Part shown: positions 11,616 through 23,600 of the stretch, in pieces
Position numbering within the stretch: the stretch's first letter is position 1
Layout: each line of letters begins with the position of its first letter
DNA from: Zarea fungicola
Lineage: Eukaryota; Ascomycota; Sordariomycetes; Hypocreales; Cordycipitaceae
DNA: 64,000 bases
Direction of reading: 5' to 3'
NCBI GenBank assembly: GCA_900169235.1
Contig: FWCC01000193.1
Location: forward strand, 147,339 to 211,338
Program-made: the position numbers and the translations under genes
Notes under the pieces: model-generated
Seen by the model: only the letters and a program-made list of their open reading frames with translations
Told to the model about the DNA's origin: nothing
Database searches by the model: none

Positions 11616-12782
11616 TTAGTAGGACAACTTCTTCTCCTCCGACTTGTTGGCGACCTGAATCAGGGCAGGCGCAGCGAGCGTGGAGGCAACAATGTCGTCG
11701 ACGGCGGTAAAGTTGTTGCCAATGGTCAGGGCACCCAGGCTGAAGCCCTGCATGACGTTCTTCTCAAAGGGGAACTCGGCGGTGAAGGAGATCTTGAGGC
11801 CGTCCCACTTGGCGCCGGTGACGTCGACGGAGATGGGCTTCTGCTGGCCGGTGGAGTAGGTGAGGAAGAGCTTGCCCTTGGGGTCGGTGCCGGCAAAGGG
11901 CTTGGCCTTGTCGACGTTGGTCAGGTCGGCGCTGAAGTTGAGGGTCTGGTCCTTGCCCTTGATGTTGGCAATGGGGCCGCCATTAACAGCGAGACCGGCG
12001 AGGATGGGCAGGTTGATGTTGGTCAGAGGGTAGGGGCAGGAGTTGGGGACGATAAAGTTCTGCAGAGCGGTAAAGGCAAAGGGCGCGGGGACGTGGGTCA
12101 GGAAGGGCGACTCGGAGGGGACCTCGCGGAGGAGGTTGCGGAAGAAGCCGTTCTGCTCGCCCTCCTGGCCAATGACGGAGGAGACGATCTGGATGGGGAC
12201 GGGCTCGCTCTCCTTGGCGAAGTTGACGTTGGCGCCCTGCAGAGCACCGAGGACGACGGCGGTGAAGGTCTCGGCGAGGTTGATGGCGCCGGCCAGGTCC
12301 GTGGTCGGGAACTTGTACTGGCAAGCAGAGGGGATGAAGGAGGCTCCGGCCGTCTTCAGGGAACCCTCAGCGGCAAGGGCATGCTGCTCCTCTTGCTGTA
12401 TCAAAGGTTAGCATACTATATCAATGTGTACTAGAATGAACAATTTTCTTACGTCTCGGATAGTGGTGAGAATCTTGAGCAGCTTGTCCTTGTGCTGATG
12501 AACCTTGAAACCATCGACACCCTTGGTGACGTTTGTGATCAGAGAGTCGTAAAAGGCAGTCTCGAATAGCTCGTTGAAGCGGATAAGCTGGAATGTGGTG
12601 GTGCTTGCGGGTCCAAGCTTGGTAGGGAGATCGATGCTGGGGAGAAGGCCACCAGCCTGCTTGGCGATGGCGAGCTTCTGATCGGCGCTAGGGTTGGGGA
12701 ATCCATCGTTGCTGGGAATGGCGGCAGCCGAAACGGAGCCCGCCAGAGCGAGGAGAGATGCGGTTGACTTGGTGAAGAGCAT
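11616..12782 (-). CDS. Secreted ferritin-like domain protein (LsdA/Rds1 type)
   Basis: Exons 12782-12453 and 12395-11616 are joined in phase 0 over a 57-base intron, giving 369 residues. The N-terminus is a clear signal peptide (about 19-21 residues ending in Ala-Ala). The next part matches the fungal ferritin-like family that includes the late-sexual-development protein LsdA and yeast Rds1: FNELFETAFYDSL around 69-81 supplies helix glutamates, EEQH (112-115, with an E-x-x-H pair) crosses the splice junction region, and SVIGQEGEQNGFFR supplies the fourth helix. These positions look suited to binding a di-metal site, but metal or activity is unproven for the family. The C-terminal 150 residues look like a beta-rich domain. 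Family members respond to sexual development, stress or nutrients. It is convergent with the NLR gene; only 180 bases separate the two stops. Confidence 0.82.
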
Positions 12783-13513
12783 TGTGTATATGGATGGATG
12801 TCGGTGTATTGGTGTATTGGTGATTAGGTGTTAAGAGTCGAAGTATGGTGTTAGAGTTAAAGGTGATGTGCGTGGCGTGATGATCATTTTCAACTTGATG
12901 CAGGACCATTGACTTATATACCTGGACTTCTTCTGACGAGAGCCAGGCGCCACCACGTGTGGGCAATGGAAACTGAACTTTCCGAGCAGCCTCATATCCA
13001 CAGCCACTCCAGCATCATGAAATCAATGCCGGATGTCGATGCGGCCGAACGCGGCAAGCACCCCATAATTGCTAAATTGGGCATGTAAGCTAATTGATAT
13101 TTGGAAGAGCCATATACCCAGCAAGGCTGGCAGCTCATCCGTGTGGGAATTGCTGACTGCGGCGCTGGGAAGCTACACCGTTTTCATCCACACGCACCCA
13201 CTCTGGCGCAGCCTTACTGGTTGAACCAACCATTTTGAGTCAGCCTTTTGGCCATGTGCTATATTTATGCTAACAAGCGCGAAAAGTTTGGGTGGCTCAT
13301 TTCACCAAACCGCAGATTGGTAAGTGGCCGCTCCACAACCACGGCAAAATCGGCAGAGCAACTTTGTGAGCTATGATGGCAAGAATACTGAGTTGTTCCT
13401 ATCTTCGCAAACTCGCTTGGCCCGAGCTTTTACCCTTTTAGCAAACTAAACAGAATAACTAAATATGGAAAATGAAACTTCTCAGCCCAATGCCGGGGCT
13501 GGCGCAATCGGGC
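12783..13513. other. Intergenic, no gene seen
   Basis: Upstream region of the ferritin-like gene followed by the 3' side of the DUF899 gene. I see no open frame with recognisable content. Confidence 0.55.
12914..12921 (-). promoter_or_regulatory. TATA box of the ferritin-like gene
   Basis: On the minus strand the sequence TATATAAG lies about 135 bases upstream of the ATG at 12782. Confidence 0.4.
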
Positions 13514-14297
13514 TCACTGTTTGGCCGCTTCTTCAGCCAACTGCCATGGAAGCTTGAATGCGACCGGGATACTGCCCTCATTGCGACCCGATGGCGTCAT
13601 CTCCAAATATCCATTGATGCCAGAAATTCTGTCAATGGAGTGGTAGTTGCCATATGTATGGTAGACCTGGCCATCTTGCAGCCGGAACACGCTCATAACC
13701 GGCTGCTCGCCCTTGAGATTCTTAACTCCTGCCTCCTCCAGCTCAGCCTTTGTGCGATAGCCATACTCGATAGGTGCGACAGCCTCATCCAGGGTGGCGT
13801 GGTAATCATAATTAAAGTCACTTCCGTGGCTGCTTACCCATGGGATGGTCCAGAAATTTTTGGCCTTCCAGCGAGCAATCTTGTCAATAGGGGCGCGAGA
13901 CACAATGACGAGCGAGGTATCCTTCTCGGCGAGGTGTCGGGCATCGGGCGCGTTGGCAATTGTAAATGCGCAGCCATCGCATCCATCTTCCCAGGCAGGG
14001 TCGAACATGTAATGGTAGATGATGAGCTGCGAGTGGCCGCCAAAGAGGTCCTTGAGCGACAACTGCCCATCAGGGCCGGTAAAGCTGTACTCCTTGGTCA
14101 CAGGGAGCATAGGCAGCGTCTGGAGCTCCGCGACTAGCGCTTCGTGGGCTTTGATATGTGCCTTTTCCTTGGCAAGAAATGCGATGCGCGCAGCACGCCA
14201 TTCATCCGGGGTAGCGATCTAGCGTAGCGAGTCAGTCATGAACCATGCTGCGCTGCTGACAGATTTGGGAATGCAGCCGACTTACTTTGCCAGGCAT
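13514..14297 (-). CDS. DUF899-family thioredoxin-like protein, two exons
   Basis: A four-codon first exon (14297-14286, M-P-G-K) is spliced over a 67-base intron to 14218-13514, phase 0, for 238 residues. The long exon begins IATPDEWRAARIAFLAKEKAH, which continues the family's N-terminal helix and shows that an internal ATG at 14110 is not the true start. The core has a CxxC pair, C84 and C87 (in GCDGC), then a strand VIVSRAP and aromatic residues at the places expected for the DUF899/AhpC-TSA-like thioredoxin fold. Members are presumed to be cytosolic redox proteins; no substrate is known to me. Length is normal for the family and there is no signal peptide. Confidence 0.85.
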
Positions 14298-15199
14298 ATT
14301 GTCGGCTATGTGAAAAGGTAAGCGGAGTGGAGTATTTAGATTGATTTAAGTTTTGTTTCTGCCGGTTTTGCCGTTTCTGTCATGTCAAGCTATTCAGAGC
14401 AAGGCTACTCTTTGGACAGTCTTTATAGTGAATATTTGCACCCATCGTATTACCCGTATAGACAGACTCCTTAGAGTACAATTCTGATGGAGTAGGGTTG
14501 AACAACAGCTCACGGTGATGAGAGTTCCATCTGAGCGATTGCGTTAACATGGACGTCTTGGTCTGAAACTTTGCAAAAGATCCTTTCATTTTGTATGCCA
14601 GTGGCTTATTGCTGCCTGACAGCTGAGGTCATTCACGGTCCACTAGCGCACCAGTGCCGTGGTAAATGTTGTTTCTCGCCTAGCGTCCAGGCAGAAGTGC
14701 GCTGATCTTGCAAGTTTGACCTATAACTGCCCAGCAGCTGCCTGTCAGGGCATGGTTTGGAACTTGGAATCGTCGCAATCTGTAAAAGGATTCCCATCAA
14801 GTCAGTTACGAGCACGGTGATGAATGCATTGAACGACTGAATAATTAGCAACATTATCTTCAATTGTCTCTCATCCGAAGCAATCGGTGTGTTGGGGGTT
14901 TGCATTCCAAGTATAATGTACTTCAGGCTCAGTTTTAGCGACTCATGTTCGGTAGTCCCTCAGTTCAATTCCACAACAGACAGAACAACACTGAAATATC
15001 TTTCATCTGCTCGGCTTGATGCATGTTGGCCTGTGTGTTCATTATAACTTTCGAGTCAATCTAGCAAGCCTACAGAGACCATCTGCACCCCAGGAGTGCA
15101 AAAACACTTGGCCGACTCGCAGACAAGTAGGTGTAGGGTACAACGCCTTTCCGAACATTTTGCTGGGGGTAAACCAGGCTTAACATCGCCTCGGTGCCC
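14298..15199. other. Intergenic, no gene recognised
   Basis: A minus-strand frame (14905-14633) encodes a hydrophobic stretch after an ATG, but I recognise no family and could not connect it to neighbouring exons with confidence. Otherwise nothing is visible. Confidence 0.45.
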
Positions 15200-15590
15200 T
15201 TAATCTGCTGCAATGAGATCATTTGCCAAGTTAATATATGACTCGGTAGCATCCTCCCGCGACATCCCCTTTACATCGTTCCAAGCGTTCCATTTGGCCT
15301 TTCCCTGCAATTGTTGCTACTTAGTACTTGTCAAAACCAACGACAAGGTACAAGAAGCAGAGCTCACCGTGAAATCCATCATGCCGGGCTGGTCAGTTTC
15401 ATTGTCGCCAACGGTGGCTTGCTTGAAGAGACTATAGAGCTTTGAAGAGTAAGCACACTTGTAGGTTAGGATGAAAACCACCCAATGTCCTCCTCACCTT
15501 CAACAGGGTATTATTGTCAGGCTTTTGGCTTAGGTGCTTAACTTTTTCGGCAGCCGCCTTAAACTCGGCGTTATCTAATCCTACCGCCAT
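15200..15590 (-). CDS. Acyl-CoA-binding protein (ACBP), three small exons
   Basis: Exons 15590-15498, 15439-15368 and 15304-15200, all phase 0, with 58- and 63-base GT...AG introns, encode 89 residues, the typical ACBP size. The family signature is split across exons: [22 protein letters not shown] in exon 1, [12 protein letters not shown] in exon 2, and [17 protein letters not shown] followed by ATESYINL in exon 3. The tyrosine and lysine residues that contact the acyl-CoA (YxxxKQAT and GKAKWNAW) are present. It should be a small cytosolic carrier that buffers long-chain acyl-CoA for lipid metabolism. No exon is long enough to stand out as an open frame, so simple ORF calling misses the gene. 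Confidence 0.9.
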
Positions 15591-17394
15591 GGTTAAAAAT
15601 TAAGACACGGACTTATTTGAAATGGTGAAGGAGTTCAATATTTTCGTGGAGGATATCCGGCTGCTTTTAAAGAAATACCTGCGAGGCTAGCTGAGATAGT
15701 TTTGAAACACCCACGTCAGCAATGTGGGCAGCTCACATCTCTCAAGGCATAGTGAGCCAACTTAGACATGCAGTTGGCCAGCAATATGTTTTACACGTGC
15801 CAGCGCCTCACTCATTTCAGGAAACGCCTTTCCAGTAAACCCAGTTTTACCGTAACAGTTCAGGGGTTTTATTAAATAACATTGAGAATCACCGTTGATA
15901 CGTGGCAAGGCGTCGTGACGAGTATTTGGATGTAAGCCACGAGGTGGGGAACTAGAGTGTCGTTCAAATGGCATTCCGGGCTTGGCCGGTTTCAAGGCGC
16001 TAGCCGTCTTTTCGGCTCTTTATTCACGACGCTGGAAAGATGCTCAGCGAGGATATGGGAACACAAACTGTGAAAGCGCCTCAGCGCCATTTTCCAATTG
16101 ATGTGAAGCCTGCAGAGGGTGGCTGGACAACTGGTTTGTGGACATGAGGGCTTTTAAAGCGTGGCCTGCGCCGACAATCGGACGCTGAGATGGCTCCGAG
16201 TTTTTAACAGAATTATGAATCGACGACAAACTCAGCCATCTATTGTTAATAGCTGTCGGGGATGATTATCCAACAGAGGCAATGCTGGGCAATGCTTGCA
16301 ACCAGAGGCATCCAAGACAGGCAAGTTTAAAGTGAGAGTTACCACAATGCGGGCCATGAAGGGCGATACACTTACTGTTTAAACAGTCTGCATGACCGGA
16401 GCCGCTTCGGCATTTGGGTAGGGAAATCGCACACTGACGGCGTGAAAGGCAGACGAGCTTAAAGTTGGAGATAATGTTCCCCGAATGATGCTTTAAATTT
16501 GAAGCGCCAAGCTTTGTTGCCTTTGATGTCCGATATGTGATCCACTAACACGGCCCCAGTTCCTCGGTATAGGCATAAGTTGAACGGAGTACGGAGTATG
16601 TCTTTGTCGCACTACCAAGCTTACAGAGATGATAAGAATAAACAGTATTGTTTTGAGCATAATTAGCGTCATGTCTTTGTCAAAAAAATCTCACCCACAC
16701 AGTATGAATATTACTTTCTTCAGACCGTATACCTTTAAGCTAGAACAAAGCTACTTTCGGATTTATGTTTTGCTAAACATCCGAATTGGATGGCGTCTGC
16801 ATCACGCCCGTAATGGAGCACGTAGCAGACGTTTGCCTGGCAATAAAATCGCTTCTTTCATTGATTGGACAGGAAATCAGATGGTGTCGGAAGCCAGCGC
16901 CTACCTCTCGTCCATCCATCTAACCAACCCGGCAGCGAAGAGCAGAGCGGCAGCAGGTACAGCGCACTGTGCTGGCATTCAAACTAATGCCTGCCACCGT
17001 CTTGGTCCATCGGAATCTCACACTCTCTTCTCCTACGACTTGAATCACTTTCCAACCAGGCAACCTCGCTTGGCCATAGTCGTGATGCGGCGATTGGTGG
17101 TGTCACGACCTACGTAGTAACTGGTTATGCCCACGCTATCCTCACTACAAGTAGAGTACTGCATTACGCCTAGAAAGGGCTCTTGTGTAAAATGAAATAT
17201 TTAAAATAGTAACAAGGCGAGGTGTGTAATATACAGAACATGATGCACCGTAATAGCAGTATTTCACCTCAAGCATGCCTTTGCCTATGCTGCAGGCGTA
17301 ATCTGTACGAGTATGTACGCCGAAACTAGCGCCGATCGAGCCCTTGCCCTGATGCCGATCCGTCGTCAGTTGGTACGCCATGAGAAGACCAGCC
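15591..17394. other. Intergenic, no gene seen
   Basis: This 1.8 kb region contains only open frames without recognisable content, including a 162-codon plus-strand frame at 16629-17117 that lacks motifs. A copy of the nine-base word TACGGAGTA lies at 16590-16598. Confidence 0.5.
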
Positions 17395-17986
17395 TCATTT
17401 CTCCCCAGGCTCCTCCGGCTCCTCAGGCTCCTCCGGCTCCCCAGTCTCCGTGCAAAACAAATCGCATAGCGACTCGCAGTATTCGCAGTCATCATCATCC
17501 TCCTGTACACGTTGTCTGTTAGTATTGAAGTCATCCGCGTTTGAATAGTACATACACAGCCACTATCACTGCAATACTGGGGGCAAGATGAGCAGGAGAC
17601 TGCGTCTTCCTGCCGTTTCGAGATACCCGTCGTCAGCTGGTTGCATGCAGCCTGTGCGAATTTAAAACCGGCGTCTATAAATCAAGTTAGCAAGTATTGT
17701 CTGCGGGCAGATTTGCAGAGAGTGACGGCATACCCTTATAGTGTTTTTCAATTCCGCATTTCTTAATGCAAGGCGCAGCCTTGGAAGTAATTTGGTCGAG
17801 GTTATCGCAGAGGCTGCCAATCGGGCCGCTGCCATCACACTGAATGCTACTGGCAGCCTTGCCCAGACATGGCATGGCGCATTTGGCCTTTTTGAGTAGT
17901 GGCCCCGCTTGCTGGAGGAGGGAACCGACATCGAGAGCATAAGCCATCGAAGCAAAGAGCACAACAGTGGCGGCCCTCATTTTCAT
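17395..17986 (-). CDS. Small secreted cysteine-rich protein, CFEM-like, three exons
   Basis: Exons 17986-17734, 17674-17556 and 17502-17395 are joined through introns of 59 bases (branch site TGCTAAC) and 53 bases (branch site TACTAAC), giving 159 residues. A signal peptide covers about residues 1-18 (ends AYA-LD). The mature protein has 15 cysteines: C36, C40, C50, C60, C73 and C77 in exon 1, then AAC, a cluster of four before the second intron, and four more in an acidic last exon. The first seven are spaced like a CFEM domain (CAMPC start, later CIKKC and AAC) but one of the usual eight, the second of the C-x-C pair, is missing. The C-terminus is a Glu-Glu-Pro repeat of three to four units. 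CFEM proteins act at the cell surface in haem/iron capture, adhesion or virulence. It could also be an unrelated cysteine-rich effector. It is not one I can name. Confidence 0.75.
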
Positions 17987-18101
17987 TTTCTGGTGGCGAT
18001 TGGTGAGGTACAGCGATTGCTATGTAGAAGAAATGTGTGTTGGAGTGACAAGTATGAGGAATCTTGGAAATGCATTTGTAAAACAGAGGATAGAACACAT
18101 A

Positions 18102-18109
18102 CTTATATA
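18102..18109 (-). promoter_or_regulatory. TATA box of the CFEM-like gene
   Basis: TATATAAG on the minus strand lies 116 bases before the ATG at 17986. Confidence 0.45.
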
Positions 18110-19274
18110 CCAGTACTCCTTCAGGGTGAGCAACCAACACGACGTCCACCTCGGCCCTCCACAAGCACTGACAATCCGCCGAGACTATACAAGGGTACAC
18201 AATTCATACCAAGGTCTTGGATGTACATTTAACTTGTCTAACCATCTGTCTTGGACCCGAGGTGGTAAGTCAAGGGATTTAACGGGCCGATCATAATATG
18301 GGAGGTTTGTCCATGCTGGCGAGCGCCAGTACAAGTCGAGGAAATGTCTTACTTAGTAGGCGACCAGCAAGAATAGCGCGCCAAATGAATAATAGCTACA
18401 ACTATGCCAAAGACTAGGATATCAACATGAAATAAATTTAAATGAATCATGTAAAAGCTATATTAACACTAATTAAATATTTTCGGCTTCTGTCTACTTC
18501 TTGTAGTTTTGTATTTTGTACTACTTCAATATAGCTAATCAGTTGATTTTACACTCCTCTTGTTTTGAGCTCAAGTGACGCCTCTTTTCTGTACCAGGGT
18601 CAAATTTAGTGTCAAAAGGATCTACCAAGGGAGTCAAATATTTGCCTTACACCTGGTAGAACTTCTATTGTAGAGAGCCGGGGACAAACCAGGCCCAGAT
18701 AACCCAAGACATCCACTGAGCCGTGTTTTATTATCTTTTTTAGCACTTGTAGTACAAGCTAAGACCTCGAGTAGCGATTAGCCATTATTTAGCGGTGATC
18801 AGGTAAATTTGTGAACCGCGCATAGCGCCTGCAAAACAGCCGTACGCTTCGGCCAATCGTCCTAGATGCCAACAACTGGTCCCTTGACCTGAGTGGGACA
18901 GACATAATTTCTTATATACGGTTTTGTCTTGCATTGTCTTGCATGGACAAGACACGTGTTGCTGCGTGGTCATGGCGACACGGCCGGCGGCCACTCTTGC
19001 CTTGAGGACAATACGTACTCACATGGACAGGCATAACGGCGACCATAACGTGCGCAATAATTTGCATCTCACTCTTCCTCACGACGCATTAAGCTAACGC
19101 GTCTGCGTTGGCACCGCCCGTCTCCATCCAGCACGTACGCAACACGCCGTCGTGTACTAAAGCGAGCACGACACTGTACTTTGGAGTGCTGCCGTTGCTC
19201 GGATAACTTTACGTTGACAATAGATTGGCCTGGTATGGTAAAGAGAAAAGAGAAAGATTTTATATACGTGTAAA

Positions 19275-19307
19275 CGTATAAACGTGTCTGCTTCGTATAA
19301 ACGTGTC
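19275..19307. repeat. Direct repeat of a 14-base word
   Basis: The word CGTATAAACGTGTC occurs at 19275-19288 and again at 19294-19307, with a related partial copy just before. No gene starts close by. Confidence 0.6.
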
Positions 19308-19375
19308 GGGTTGTGGTCATGTCAAGCCTGAAGCGAACAACGGTATTCATGGTAACCCGAGGGATCGGTCCTCGC

Positions 19376-19400
19376 TCCTAGATCCTAGATCCTAGATCCC
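19376..19400. repeat. Short tandem repeat, 7-base unit
   Basis: About three and a half copies of TCCTAGA in a row. Probably a neutral microsatellite. Confidence 0.7.
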
Positions 19401-20655
19401 CAGTTAATCCTACTTCAGTGGGCTTCGAGTTACTACTGCGACCTCAATTATGCAGGAACCGCATGAAGCAGATGGGTACACTGGCAAAAAAAGCAGGTAC
19501 TCACAAAGTAACCGGACTGTACCGCCTTTTTTGGGCACTTTGCATACCCATTTTCGACTTTTTAGCCCCAACCCTAATCTTTTAACGAGAGTCACAGCAG
19601 TAGCTAGTTATGCTCAGAACAATAGTAGCTCAGGAGTACCCCGTACGGAGTAGTGACTCGAAGCAAGCCCCTGCGCTGCTGGCAGACTAGGCCAACGGCT
19701 GACCAAGCAGAGGGATGCCAAGGTATTTTTAGATACGATTCAGTCCCCTTTTGGTAGCCATGCCATAGACCATTACTGCGACCAGGGCGTAATTGATTCC
19801 CAACCCAACTTGGCGCGAAAATTGGTGTGTCCGGCCGGGCTCGCCGGAGGGACAATAGCTGCACCGGCCGTAAATATTTTTATTTCCAGCGTGCAGCAGT
19901 GTAAAAGAAGAGAAAGTGCATTTATTTGTATTAAATGTCCAACATATTCATGCCGGTAACCAACAAAGTTGTAGAGTTCTTCAGAAGGAAAAACGGAGGG
20001 TTGAGCTGCAAGCCTGTGGGTACCGGCCAATTGTATAGACGCAAATGCTTGCGAAATTGCACCAATAGTACTCTGCGATTTGGGGGCCTGCGATAAATGA
20101 CTCTGCAATTAGAATACCTGGACCAAATCTTCATGCTGACGCTGGACCCTGGCCGATTTGGAGATACCTAGCCGGCCAAAACCCACACCAGGTCCAGCTC
20201 AGCCCCGTCACAAAGCTCCGACAGGCTACTATTCACGGCGACTCAGCCAACGAGGCCACCAGTCATGGCAGCACTATCAGAGTTCTGCCCCCTGCGCCTT
20301 TGCTTCATGGCGGCGGGTCAAGATGCTGACCTCAGACGCCTAGCAGCCTTCTACAGCGGACTCTGAAGATGCTCATTGGCCACATCATCGGGGCTTGCAA
20401 ACTAAAACAGCCTTAAGGACGTTAGCCTCGCAGGAAACTGCTCCATTGCCGTCTGGGATGCCTGGCTAGATGGGACATGTCCGTTTGGAATCCGCCAAGC
20501 TTGCGTATTTCCAGCAATGGCCGCCATCAGCCTTGCGGGCCGAAGGGGGTCGAATAAAATTCATATAGAAGCTTGTGTCTGGTGGCGGCTTGTGCCTTGA
20601 TTCTTTCAATTCATTGATTGACGACGAAGGACGATCTTGCTGGCTGGTCGCAATC

Positions 20656-23600
20656 ATGGAACCCACTCGTGATGAGCACGAGTTGCATGATAATTTGATA
20701 CCCTCTAGTTGGCAGCGCGACGCGCAAGGAGACGTTCGACGCAGCAGCTATGGCCAAGGTACGCTTTTCAACGCGCGAGCAAAAGGAAAAAAAAGGGTTC
20801 TCACGTACTGATGCTCGGTACAGCTCCACAAGGCGAGGAAATGCACGTTGACGAAGGCGCACCCTTACATCAGGTCCCACGCTATGACGACGAGGACGAG
20901 GACGACGAGGATCAAGACATAACTGGGCCGGGGAGGCTGCCGTTTCGCTCACGGCGCTACGATCTGGTACCTGACGACTCGGAATTTGCTGATCCGTTGG
21001 CCTCGCCACCGGTCCCTATCGCGAGCGAGGCGTACCGCTACAACAACGAGTCGCTGCATGTTGGCGTCTCCTCGGACCGCAGGGACTTTAGCAGTGCACA
21101 GCCATCACCAAATTTGCCGCCGGATTCCGAGCAGCTCCTACCGCGAAGCGGCCCCAAGGGCAAACTATGGACGCCATGGTGGCTCACCAAGATTTCGCTG
21201 CTCATGTTCACAGCCATCTTTACGTTGCTTCTTGTCGGTACCATACTAGTGTATTACTTTTCGCACTTGAACAATGGGTTTGGTGCGCAGACCGAGGCAA
21301 ACCACTACCTTTGGAGATGTCTCCCAACAGCGGGTAAGACAACCATTCCATTGCCGCCCGTGATTTGAAGAAAGTCGTACTAACCGCAGCAGTGCTTGTA
21401 TTATTGGCCATCGGCTGGCGACAGGTCGATTATTGCGCCAAGATCTTGATGCCGTGGAGCGACATGTCCAAGGGTCTGACGGCGCCGGAAAGGAGCGTCT
21501 TTCTCGATTATGTCACACCTGCTCTCCCTGTAGGATTCTATCGTGCACTTAGAAACCGCCACTGGCCAGTTGTTTTGACCAGCCTCAGCTACATGCTACT
21601 CATCGGTTCAGTAAGTGTGCTTTTCATCCAAGGATAACGGTAGCTGTCTCTAACTAATTTCCCAGATGCTCTTTTCAACGGGACTGTTTTTGCTCGAAGA
21701 TTCATCCGTCAGTGAAAAGAGAAGCGATATCAAGGTCATGTCACAGTTCAAGTTGGCGCCGGACGCCGATGCAAAGAACTTCTGGAATGTTGGACCCGGC
21801 GCCGCTCAGCTCTACAATGCTGTCAACTTCCAGGGCCTTCACTACCCAGCAGGCACATCCGAGGACGCCGTTGTCCCCGATTTGCAGATTCCGCAAAACA
21901 GAGACACAGCCACAAATACCAACTATTCGGTCTCGGTCGACAGTCTTGGCTTTGACCTCGCATGCGAGCAGCTGCCCATCACAAATGCGACCAAGACATC
22001 CATTTCGTGGAAGAGCATGCTCGGTCAGTACTTTGTTACCGATGTCAACACCTCAGACTGCGCCATCAAGGGCATTCCGGTCGCCGGTGGCCCGGACCAC
22101 TACAAGTACAATGATCCGAATGCGACACAAAACTACCAAGCACAGTTTCAAGTCTACCCATGCAACACCGGCTGGGACTTTAGCAGAGCCGAGGCCAAGC
22201 CCGATGATCCCAGCGCCGCAAAGGTCTTTGATCCCACGGCCGATCAGCGCGTCTTTCTGTCCGTTACCGACATCGAAATCTCCCCATACGACAAGTCACT
22301 CAACGCCCCGACGTACATGTACGTCAACAAAATCACGGCTTTCCTGTGCAAGCCATCATACGGCGTGGGCACGGCGACAGTATCCCAGCCCAACGTCATA
22401 AACGGCGCAGCGCAGGTTTCGAACCAGCAAAAAGCAGCCGACCTGAAGCCCATCGACGGAGTGCCTAGCGGCGGTGTGGCCATGGCTGTCCACGCCTCGT
22501 CGGAAAGCCTCTACCTCGGCACTGGTGGCAAAGACTATGCCCTCTCGGAGATGGTGCCGACCTTTTTCCAGTTCATGACGATGAAGGCCAAGACGGACAC
22601 CATTGGCGCCTTCACTGACCCAGATCTGCTAAAGAATACCGCGACAAGCGTGTACAAGGGCATGGCGGCGCAGACCATGCACCTTCTTGCACGACAGGCG
22701 TCGCCTGAAAAGGCTGTTCAGGGTACCATTGTCTACCCTGGCGAGAAGCTCGTCGCATACCTAATCTCGACTATTTTCATGTGTGCATTCCTTGGTCTCA
22801 GCGCAATTATTTCCTTTTCTCTGGTCTTCATTGCCCCTCGGGCCGTCGTACCTCACCGCCCCGGAACCCTGGCTTCCATGGCTACCATCATGGCAACCAG
22901 CCCGCTGCTGCGACAGGTCGTGGCTGGCGCTGGAAAGTCAAGCGCATCTGGCCTACGCCAGCAGCTAAACGAGTTCCGCTACAAGACCGTCATCTCGTCG
23001 ACACCATCGTCTTTCCGTCTCGATGCAATTCGGCAAAATGAGACTGAGGCTATCCGCGCCGACCGCAAGGCGGCTTCCAAGTCCTCTTGGTGGCACCCAA
23101 CAGCCAGCCACTGGTGGTTCCTTGCCATAGCTCTCATCGTCCCGCTTGCCATGATTGGTGCTCTCGAAGGCATTCAGCGCATCTCGGACAGGAATGAAGG
23201 CTTCCTGAGCGTGAACAACTCTGGTGCGACTATCCTGACCACATTCGTCCCCGCTGCTGTGTTGCTGGGGGTCGCTAGCATGTATGGCAAGTTTGCAACA
23301 ATGGCTGCCGTTTTCGCTCCATTCACAGCACTGAGAAAGGGCCGTGCTAGTGCAGGCCGTACTATGCACTTCAATGTCCTCGGCCGAAGTCTTCCTGTTG
23401 CCTTTTTCCGCTCTGTCAAGGCCTGGCACTTTGCAGTGGCCATTCTCCTCATTGGTAACTTTGTCGCTGCGTTCCTGTCCATTGTGGTATCCAGCCTCTA
23501 CAGCGTCGTTGAGTTTGACCGGCCAGAAGACATGACCATTCACCGCATGGACAACTTCAAGCTCAATAATGCCAAGCTGGCTCTGCAGGACAACCACGCT

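Larger units (their letters stand above)
17987..20655. other. Intergenic, no gene seen; AT-rich core
   Basis: A 2.7 kb stretch between the divergent cysteine-rich protein and DUF3433 genes. The part around 18400-18780 is AT-rich. Short repeats occur at 19275-19307 and 19376-19400 and a TACGGAGTA copy at 19644-19652. I see no coding region with recognisable content. Confidence 0.5.
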
